In this document: positions 56,264 through 64,000 of the stretch, in pieces
How positions within the stretch are numbered: position 1 is the first letter of the stretch
How the letters are laid out: each line of letters starts with the position of its first letter
Assembly: GCA_900095095.1 (NCBI GenBank)
Contig: FMBT01000417.1
Location: 1-64,000, forward strand
DNA length: 64,000 nt
Direction: 5' to 3'
Source of the DNA: Fragilariopsis cylindrus CCMP1102
Lineage: Eukaryota > Bacillariophyta > Bacillariophyceae > Bacillariales > Bacillariaceae
The notes under the pieces: model-generated
What the model was told of the DNA's origin: nothing
What the model saw: the letters and a program-made list of their open reading frames with translations, nothing else
Databases searched by the model: none
Program-made: the position numbers and the translations under genes

Positions 56264-56900
56264 ATGTTAGCAAGTCGTTTGCAGCGGATCGTGGTGGGTA
56301 GTAGCGCTGCTGCCACTGCATTTGCGGCATATCACATAAATGCCATGGGAGGCTTTGGTCTAAAGTGCAGCAACAGCATGAATCCCGGTGGGGTCCATTT
56401 TTGAAGGAGGAGATTTATTCGAGTTGGAAGTTCCAAGATCGTATCTAATATGAGTAATAATAAGAAAAAACAAGATACCGGAGATGGCAATGGCCATGGC
56501 ATGGTGATACCGCGGAGTGTTCGTGCGAGCATTTTATAGCGCTCCATTTTTCACGATTGAGCGCAGTATTATCGACCTAGTGATAAATCGTCGATGGCCA
56601 GAAGTGATACACGAAGATAGTTCAACGTTTGAGGTGGGTACTCAACACGCCGCTTGGACCGTGACGGAAAGATATCCAACAGCTCTTTCTATGGCATGGG
56701 GTGGTACACGTATTGGTGGAACGACCAATCTGCAAATTAGACCCTCCAAAAGAGTAGTAGGTGATAATAGTCAATTCGTCATTTTACAATTCGGTTCGAC
56801 ACTCAATGCATCAGTAAATCCTGGGATCATGTACTTGCACTACAAATACAGCCAATTGCTGTTGGCTCAGACCGCACAACACCTGAAGCATCAAGAATGA
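56264..56900 (+). CDS. Conserved-looking hypothetical protein, two or three frame shifts
   Basis: Starts at ATG 56264 (MLASRLQRIVVGSSAAATAF), an amphipathic/hydrophobic N-terminus that could be a mitochondrial signal. The next blocks are in other frames: SIFEGGDLFELEVPRSYLI and QDTGDGNGHGMVIPR, then a long clean frame with VFVRAFYSAPFFTIERSIID, VINRRWPEVIHEDSSTFEVG and RYPTALSMAWGGTRIGGTTN, ending at 56900. Shifts fall near 56395, 56440-56455 and 56515. No family recognised; the last ~125 residues look like a compact beta-rich domain. Confidence 0.5.
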
Positions 56901-57375
56901 AAAATGACCAGCAGCGTATCTTGTCTAAATATACCGAATAAAGATTATCGTTTGTATGATATGTGATGTTCAACGAATGTTATTGATAATTTTGCACGAT
57001 GATCACAAAATGAAACTACACGTTGCTTCAAACGCTAACAAAAAGATATGACTATGTGTACTACTATTAATGTAACTGATTTTGTCTACATCGATTGATT
57101 GTTTGACAATCGTAGTATATTAGAATGATTTATTTTATTTTATTCAGATTTAGTTTAATTTAAATTAGACACTATACTACTGTAACAAATACTTCTCTTA
57201 TTCCATACTAGCAATAGGATGATATAGATACATTTTCGAATACAGTAGTACAAAGAATAGCAGTGCGTAAAATTAATGATGTTGTCATATAGTATTGTTG
57301 CATATGGTGTGTGATATGGTGTGATATGGCATGGGATGATACCCAACCAAAGTGGACGTCAAATACTGTCCAGAA
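56901..57375. other. Intergenic region
   Basis: AT-rich spacer with ATGGTGTGATATGG repeats near 57300-57330. No gene. Confidence 0.4.
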
Positions 57376-57600
57376 TCAATCCAAGAATTCGATAGTAGGC
57401 CGCTCTATTTGAAGCATGATATTACTTCGAAACCATTCTAAGCTTTGAGGTGCATTCCTCACAAATTTAATCACTCCATATTGTGATAAAGATTTAAGAA
57501 TGATAGTTCTTTCATTAGTATCAATACACTGTTGATTATATTTTACATTCCAAATGAAAACACACTCGAGATTCATACAACATTGGTAAAAGATTTAAAA
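57376..57600 (-). pseudogene. Fragment resembling the C-terminal end of a diatom repeat protein
   Basis: CMNLECVFIWNVKYNQQC, then LSQYGVIKFVRNAPQSLEWF and RSNIMLQIERPTIEFLD to a stop. The pattern …fvRNAP.sL.WFRS…L..ERPeieF resembles the capping segment at the end of many diatom leucine-rich or ankyrin-type repeat proteins. No repeats are found upstream, so this is probably a gene relic. Confidence 0.35.
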
Positions 57601-57624
57601 GAGCAGATTATCTATTGTTCTATT

Positions 57625-58179
57625 TTATTTTTTGTTGGTGGTTGAGGTTAGACGACGACGATGATGATGATTGATCGATTTCCCACTACACATAAGTACG
57701 TCGTCTAGAACTATTGCGTCTGACTTGATTATGTTAGCGATAGCTTCTGCGTCTGACTTGATCTTGTTAGAGATAGCTTCTGCAGGGGAAAGGATATCTT
57801 CTACCGATATGAGGTCCTTGTCAATCTTGATAGGATCTTCTCATAGATTCTTCATCGTAGTGTCCCCGTAGATACTCATGATTGATGTTATCCTTATGAT
57901 CGTAGAATTCATTGATAGCTTCATGAGGTACAACGGGGAAATTCTGATCATTTCTTCCGATGTTCGGTGGTCATCATTCATGCTTGGATTCCATTCTGTA
58001 GGAGAAGTAAATTCATCGTCAGCGTCGTATCTGTACGTTGCCTCAGAGTATGCAGATGCATCAAATTCATATCCTTCAGATTCGATCATGTAAACGCCTA
58101 GTCCGCCATTTTTCTTTGCACCTTGCTTCGGGACGTTAAGCTGGTAGGATCTACAATAAACATTGAACATACTGTACAT
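57625..58179 (-). CDS. Hypothetical acidic protein, two frame shifts
   Basis: Starts at ATG 58179 (MYSMFNVYCRSYQLNVPKQG; ATG 58170 is also possible). Clean text continues as YEFDASAYSEATYRYDADDE and EWNPSMNDDHRTSEEMIR, then after a one-base shift near 57940 NFPVVPHEAINEFYDHKDNI and NHEYLRGHYDEESMRRSYQD. A second shift near 57835 returns to EDPIKIDKDLISVEDILSPA with two short repeats (KIKSDAEAIAN / IIKSDAIVLDD), ending at 57625. No signal peptide and no family recognised. Confidence 0.5.
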
Positions 58180-58510
58180 CTTCGTCGAATTATTGTAATG
58201 CGAATTGCGAATTTTTATTTATGTTTTCTAGATTTTTTAGATCTCAGTCAGATCTTCAAATAAGAATTGCGTGAATGAATCAATCCGGGACTGTAACAAC
58301 TCAAAACTATCGTTTTCCACGCTCCGTGTACCGGTACAACTTGTAGCTTTTCGTAGAGGACAAGGAAAAACTTAAAAAAGTATTAAAAGCACACTTTTAA
58401 CTTTTCTTATTCACCCATTGTGAGAGCGTCAATTTTGTTCATCAAATAATCAACGAAAGAATCAGTCAGTCAATCAATCATCTTCATTGAACAGGAAATA
58501 AAGTTCAAAT
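58180..58510. other. Divergent intergenic region
   Basis: Promoter region between a reverse-strand hypothetical gene and the DUF4116-like gene. TTTTTAGATCTCAGTCAGATCT and nearby short repeats are present; nothing more is assigned. Confidence 0.35.
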
Positions 58511-60196
58511 ATGACGACTATCGTAACGGAACTAATCGACGACAGTAATAAGAATGAGATATTGTATCTTCGTCAACAGATAAAGGATCTGGTCCTTTTA
58601 GCATTGGAAAAAAAGGGTAAAATTTCGTTCGACGACCTACCAGAAGTACTTCGTAATGATCGAGACATCGTTCTAGGAGTTGTGCTTGCTGGGTCGAATG
58701 CAGAGGAGTGGTACAAGCTACCACAAAGATGGAAGGATGATGCTGAAATAGCTTGTGCTGTATTTGCTCGCGAAATAACAGGTTTTTTTAGTACCGACCC
58801 CCCTAAAGAAGGACGATCGTTGAAATTTTTGGATCTACCATATCATCTCTGTATCGACAAAAAAGTTGTACTACACTTTCTTCGGTCCGACTGCTCGAAA
58901 TGGGAAAATATTCCTATGAAATTTAAGTCAGATGCAGATATCCTTGCTACAGCATTCTTTTACGAGAAAATAGATTTTGATGATATTCCCATAGATCTGA
59001 AACGAAGCAACAGAGAAATTGCTTCCTACGGTGTATCCAACGATTTGATACAGGTTGATGAATGTACATGCTTTGATCGCGATGACTTTAGGGTAGCTAT
59101 ACAAGACGGTGAATTAGAATGGCGACACTTACCTCAAACACTCAAAAATGATTATAAATTTGCTGCCAGCATCTCCTTGCTAAAAACATACAACGACTCG
59201 CCAAGACAGATTATGGAGCAGATTCCAAAAATTCGGTCAGACAAGTCCTATTGGCGTCGCATTCTTTCTTCGCCGTATAATCTTTATCATAGTTTGAAAG
59301 ATTTGATTAAAGACTTTGCTCCAGTTGAACTTTGTTCGGATCATGATTTAATGTTGGAAATTTGCAGTAAATGTACCCATGCATTCTCTTTGATCGACGA
59401 AAACTTATTAAATAATCGAGACTTTCTAGAGAAAGTTCTTCGAGCAAACGTGAATGTTCTACAACTCTTACCGCATCAAACGCAAATACTCCATCGAGAT
59501 TTGGTCCTTACAGCTCTACATAGCCTTGACAAAGAACCGAACATATACGTAGAATCTGCAACATCCGATGCGATCTACCCACCTTTCTGGGAAGATTGTA
59601 AATTTATTATGACCTGGGTGAAAGCTGGTTATCGGCTTCCGTTCATTTCTGATGACTTATCCAAGGCATGGACGAGTAATCGAGCACTGTGTCTCGCTGG
59701 TTTGATATGTAACGGAAAAAAATATCGCACACCACTTACCTACGCCCGAAGTTTCATAGGGGAAGCGCAGTTCATGGCAGAGGTACTGGACCATCACCCA
59801 GATATGTATGGGAAAGCCAAAGGTGCAGCAGTAAATGATCCAACATGTATGACAATTGCATTTGCAGCCTCACTAGAGCTGACGACTCGTAAGATGAAAG
59901 AACTTCATTTCAATGGAAAAGACGATGAAATCAAGAGGTACGTTTCCTTTCTTTGTCACAAACTGGATCCATATAAGGCATTCGTTGAGTGTATCCTAGG
60001 CAATATGCTTTCAACCCAATCGATAGACGTTACAGGAAGTAATTTGACTCTTCTTAATCAGGGTATTGAAACTAGTATCAATTATAGACGCCGTTTGGTT
60101 GAATATCTAGGTATCCCAACTGGACGAAGGCTTCTTCAATTACTGCAGGCGGAACGGAATGTTCTAGAAGCAACTGCTCCGTTTGAAGATTTTTAG
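58511..60196 (+). CDS. DUF4116-like repeat protein
   Basis: A 561-aa single-exon protein from ATG 58511. It is built of loose ~45-residue units with the pattern …lP..lr.D.e.v…a…., for example DDLPEVLRNDRDIVLGVVLA, YKLPQRWKDDAEIACAVFAR, LDLPYHLCIDKKVVLHFLRS, IPMKFKSDADILATAFF and WRHLPQTLKNDYKFAASISL. This is how DUF4116 repeats look; they are common in protists and giant viruses and have no known activity. No signal peptide or membrane helix. The C-terminal third (from about residue 380) departs from the repeat pattern. Intact over its length, unlike several neighbours. Confidence 0.65.
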   Translation: MTTIVTELIDDSNKNEILYLRQQIKDLVLLALEKKGKISFDDLPEVLRNDRDIVLGVVLAGSNAEEWYKLPQRWKDDAEIACAVFAREITGFFSTDPPKEGRSLKFLDLPYHLCIDKKVVLHFLRSDCSKWENIPMKFKSDADILATAFFYEKIDFDDIPIDLKRSNREIASYGVSNDLIQVDECTCFDRDDFRVAIQDGELEWRHLPQTLKNDYKFAASISLLKTYNDSPRQIMEQIPKIRSDKSYWRRILSSPYNLYHSLKDLIKDFAPVELCSDHDLMLEICSKCTHAFSLIDENLLNNRDFLEKVLRANVNVLQLLPHQTQILHRDLVLTALHSLDKEPNIYVESATSDAIYPPFWEDCKFIMTWVKAGYRLPFISDDLSKAWTSNRALCLAGLICNGKKYRTPLTYARSFIGEAQFMAEVLDHHPDMYGKAKGAAVNDPTCMTIAFAASLELTTRKMKELHFNGKDDEIKRYVSFLCHKLDPYKAFVECILGNMLSTQSIDVTGSNLTLLNQGIETSINYRRRLVEYLGIPTGRRLLQLLQAERNVLEATAPFEDF

Positions 60197-60816
60197 AAGT
60201 ACAGTATTGAGAATCAACTGCAGAAGCAACTCCCTGCAAACTCGGATACGATTGTTGCAACCGCATTCGTCGGCTTGAAAAAAGAAGGATAAGAATCAAG
60301 ATAATCAAAATTATTAAGTGTATGAAATAAACAAATAGAAATATTAATTTTAGCCGATAACAATAGATTTAAAAAAAAGTCTACTTTGAAAAAGATTCGA
60401 TTGATTCATTATTGGAAAAATAGTCTATTCGCACTCTTGGATGCTTTGTTGTTGGAAAGAGAAGTAGAACAGCATTATTGCCCAGTCTCCGAGCCAATTT
60501 TTTTTTTATGCGATGCCGATGATCCCTTCGTTCGTCTGTACGTTACGTTAGATAACAATTAATATATAAGACTCTAACGCTACTATTAAATATTACGGTA
60601 TTATATTACTATTCATACGCTTCATTATACAGTAGTAGGAATCACAAATACTGTACAGATGTATGCTCATTCCTCCTGATAAGCCTGCCAAGGTGAGCTA
60701 TTTGTGTTGTACGTGATGTGTAACTAGTGGAAATAGGATTCAGATCAATTTCTGGTCTTTTTTTTTTCTTTTCCGTTTCGTCGTAATTATAAATTACTAC
60801 CTACTTCTTGTATGTA
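60197..60816. other. Intergenic region between convergent genes
   Basis: AT-rich with poly-T tracts near 60497 and 60760. No gene. Confidence 0.4.
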
Positions 60817-61960
60817 TTACATATCAAAGACTCGTTTTTTCTTCAAAGGCGACGACGAGGAAGTCATATTATCACTATCTTGATCAACGTTAGCAGTTCC
60901 TAACGCATCAGTCAGAAGATCCGACAATAATCCTACATCATCATCATTATCATCATCCTACATCAACCTTTTTCATCTTCCTACCATCGATTTCTTCTTG
61001 TGATGTTTTTTTTGATTCTTCTAACTCCAAGTCCAAATCCATATCCAACAAAGAACGTAATTTTTCTTTTTCATTTTCTATCCAAATTTGTTCAATAATT
61101 TTTTGTTTTTTATCATTGTCTTCTAATCCTTCATTACCAATTTTTTCTTCTAATTTTAACCGTAATGTCTGAACAAATAATAATTGATTTGTTGTTGATT
61201 CCTTATCGTCATCTTCTGATAATAATGTAGAAGTAGAAGTAGAAGTCGACTTCGATTTTGTACCGAATAACCACGATTTCAACCAAGACGATGACGATGA
61301 CGATGACGATGACGACGACGATCTCTGTTCAGCAACATCATTTGTTGTTGATACTATTGTATTCGATACAACATCCGAAATAAAATCATTTGTGGTTATG
61401 GAACGTAATATTGATCGTAATTTTAAATTTTGTTCACGTTCTATATTTAATTCATTTTGTAATTCTGTATTTGCTTTCATTTTTAAATGTAATCGATGTG
61501 CTAATATATAGGCGAATGTTGCTACTAATAAATTAATGATTGAATGTTGTCTTGTTTTTAATCTTGCTGTGAGACGGTTCCACATTGATTTATCTAATTC
61601 TGTATGTAATTTGAATTTTGTGTCATCTATTTCTTTTTGTAATCGTAATATACTTGCTTTGGGATTTTTTAAAAATTCACCGGCACGTTTTTGTGATTCT
61701 ATATATTGTTGTTTTGCTTTTGCTGGTGATAATTTTGTTGTTGCACTTATTGTACTTGTACTGCTGGACGATGGTGGAAGGGGTGGAGGTAAATTATTTT
61801 TGGACGGTGAAGTCAACAGTCGACAAGAAATAGATTGTTGTCGGTTCTTAACTAGTAATGACGACGACGATGACGAAAACGAAATCGTCGTTCTATGGCG
61901 GCCAGTTTTGGTGGTGAGGAGCGTCCTCCTACTAGCTGAAGATGCATAACAGAGGCTCAT
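60817..61960 (-). CDS. Probable mitochondrial coiled-coil membrane protein, one frame shift near the end
   Basis: Starts at ATG 61960. The N-terminus is rich in Ser, Arg and Thr without acids (MSLCYASSASRRTLLTTKTG), as in mitochondrial presequences. A helical stretch (about 92-135) leads to a hydrophobic helix INLLVATFAYILAHRLHLKM, then a coiled coil (NELNIEREQNLKLRSILR), Ser- and Asp-rich linkers and a second charged helix (KQKIIEQIWIENEKEKLRSL). The frame stops at 60953, but a one-base shift at a GAT repeat continues into DDDVGLLSDLLTDALGTANV and SSSSPLKKKRVFDM with a stop at 60817. Family not recognised. A TTCAC…GTGAA pair lies about 170 bp upstream of the ATG. Confidence 0.55.
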
Positions 61961-62942
61961 ACTTGTCGATAAGTTTCTATGCGTTGTCCCAATTGTGGTT
62001 TCGTGTACTGTACAATATCTTCTTGTGTCTGCCTTTTATGTTGTTTGTGTTGTCTCAATCGACAATCGACGGTTGCCGCCGCCATCGTCATCATTTTTTG
62101 AACGCTGGACCACCCATCATTTTTCATTCACACGGGAGTGAAAAGATACTATGTTTATCTCAACTTGACAAAAAAGATTTTTATTGGATTTTTCCATTTT
62201 GAATGTCTGAAGCACTACTGTATAGTATGTAACGTTACTTACTGGTAGTCTGGATTAAGCACATTATTGGTAGCACTGTTGATCTGGCAAGGAAGTAAAT
62301 CCAAAAAGCACAAACAAGGAATAGATCGCATAATAATCAATATGTGTGTAGACATTGATCGAAAAATTCTCTGTGCAGAATCGGCTATTGGATTAGACAA
62401 CAATAAGCACTGGTCGTTATGCGGTCCATCAGAACATTATTGAAAAGGACGTAAAAACAATGTGGATGGTGATGTGCTTATTGGAAGCAAAAAAAATCAT
62501 CAACAACAACATTTCCAGGAGAAGAATAACTGGCATATTAAAACGGCATCGTTCTTGGTATTAGGCAGTTTCATTAGCCATGCATTCGTGGTACGAGTTG
62601 GGTGTGCTGGTGCGTAGTCAGTAGCAGATATAGTAGATCGTGTGATAACAGTAATAGTATTTAGTATCAATGGTGTATTTAATGATACACTAATTGACAA
62701 TTTTATTAATTACTATCAACTTCGTTCAAGTGTCGACTAGCAGTCAGGACCTATGTATCGCTGTTCAAATGGTTCTCTGTGCTTAATTCTTTGACACTAA
62801 TGAAGATATATGTATAAAAAATGCCGGAAGCATTGGCTACTAATAGAACAAGTCGCATGTCATTCATTAGTTATTATTTAATTTATATTAAACCATTCTC
62901 GTTCGCGACGATCATCTTGACGTTGCCAGTGGTATTATATGA
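61961..62942. other. Intergenic region
   Basis: About 1 kb with no gene supported. The inverted pair TTCAC-ACGGGA-GTGAA is at 62127-62142. Confidence 0.4.
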
Positions 62943-64000
62943 TCATCTTCTTCCTCGTTCTTGATCATCGACATCGTCGTTGGACGTTGTTTTTGTCGGT
63001 GGTGGTACTATAAGACCATCTACTTCTGTCGGTAATCCTACATGACGCGTCATGGGTGTAAATAAACAGGTATAATTCCACCAGGCGTATATGACCTGAA
63101 TCATTACCTGTAGTACGACCCAGCAAATCTTTTCGAAGGACCAATCCATATTCCGATTAACTAGATCACCAAAGAAGCCACCACCAGGTACACTTAATGT
63201 CAGAGCGTTGATAAACCAAACGAAGATACCGAAACCATACAGAATAAATTTTTCAATCCCCTTTGATGCGAACCCTCCCATGATTAAGGGGGAACAATTG
63301 TATTTGATAAGTGGCAATAAAGCGAATGGTAATAAAAATCCTAATGCAGCATTTACAATATTAACCATTTGATTTAGATGCGATGGGAAGAATATACTAA
63401 CGATCACACAGGGTGTGATAGCAACCAACCGTGTAACAATGGCTCTAACTTTAACAGGAAGTCGGACCTTTAAAAAACCATCCATAATGAATTGTCCTGT
63501 ATAGGTTGTAGTAATAGCAGATGATTGTCCGGCAGCCAATAATGCGATACCCCACATCAGACAACCACCCTTTAAACTGAAAAAGTAATTGCAGAAATCT
63601 GTCAATCCAACGGTCGCAGCACTCGGTGTACCGTAGACACGTTCCGCAGCAATCGCAACCACAGCTAAATTAACAAAAAATGAGATCAGTATGGGCAATA
63701 TCGGTTCAATAGAGCAATACCAAACTGCTTTCTTCACAATATCATCACGTCGGACGACTTTCCTACTTTGTACCGTTGCCGTATGTAGATACAAATTATG
63801 AGGCATAACGACCGCTCCTATTAAGTAGTGAAAAAGGGAAGAAAAACACGCATCCGTGGGTTAGTGGCTGTGAGATAGATGAATGGATGGACATTATTTG
63901 CTCTTTTTTTGCTGTGCTATTATAATTATAATTAGTACACGTAAACACGTACCTAAAATACCAGCTATGGTAAATAAATCATCTGTGGTAACATCCACAA
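62943..64000 (-). CDS. NRAMP: NRAMP divalent metal transporter, 3' part, continues beyond window
   Basis: Proton-coupled importer of Fe2+, Mn2+ and similar metals, in plasma or vacuolar membrane. Exons visible: 63953 to beyond 64000 and 62943-63817, with a 135-bp GT-AG intron (63818-63952) splitting the codon before the key helix. The text TDDLFTIAGILG|AVVMPHNLYLHTA contains the TM6 metal-binding motif MPHNLYLH. The classic transport signature follows as LLAAGQSSAITTTYTGQFIM. Six hydrophobic helices are present in this part. The C-terminus is short and charged (DDVDDQERGRR). The DPGN motif of TM1 would lie in the missing upstream part. Substrate and membrane cannot be fixed from sequence. Confidence 0.93.

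Overview
This window is nuclear DNA from a photosynthetic stramenopile, most likely a diatom. It is AT-rich, with short GT-AG introns (about 80-330 bp) and coding regions full of Ser, Asn, Gln and Asp runs. Several proteins start with an ER signal whose cleavage site is followed by Phe (…SWA|FSG, …CLA|FSL), the usual diatom plastid-import signature. There is also a plastid-type nucleotide transporter, a DUF4116-like protein and a diatom-type (CoDi) Copia element. The species cannot be named from the sequence alone.

Layout. 1-24.9 kb holds mostly host genes: a partial F-box-like gene; a SnoaL-like plastid protein (these two share a divergent promoter with a perfect E2F-type palindrome next to a TGACGTCA site); a membrane RING-H2 protein; a ~224-bp tandem duplication; intron-bearing histone H3; a four-helix membrane protein; a three-exon ATP/ADP antiporter; a plastid protein; an SLC44 choline-transporter-like protein; a ubiquitin-like protein; a DIX-domain-like protein; a trypsin; and then about 3.7 kb of gene-poor DNA. 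24,980-35,674 is a nested transposon block: a PiggyBac-like DNA transposon (TTAA target site, 15-bp terminal inverted repeats) whose transposase gene was split by a Copia LTR retrotransposon (two 267-bp LTRs that read identical, 5-bp target duplication AGTCA). 36-64 kb returns to host genes: VPS41, a membrane-anchored cold-shock protein, an S10 serine carboxypeptidase with at least eight exons, several small membrane proteins, a leucine-rich-repeat gene, a SAP-like protein, a threonine-aldolase-like enzyme, a DUF4116-like protein, a probable mitochondrial coiled-coil protein and, running off the right edge, an NRAMP metal transporter.

Functional threads. Endomembrane and vacuole traffic recurs (VPS41, carboxypeptidase, NRAMP, possibly the DIX protein), as does plastid supply (nucleotide transporter, plastid-targeted proteins). 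There is no operon-like or prophage-like organisation.

Quality note. About ten host genes read cleanly only if the frame shifts by one base, several times at short homopolymers, while neighbouring genes are perfect. Either residual long-read indels or local gene decay explains this; the sequence alone cannot decide. No convincing new multi-gene system was found. The most interesting items are the nested transposons, the DIX protein with endocytic motifs, the membrane-tethered cold-shock protein and the promoter elements.
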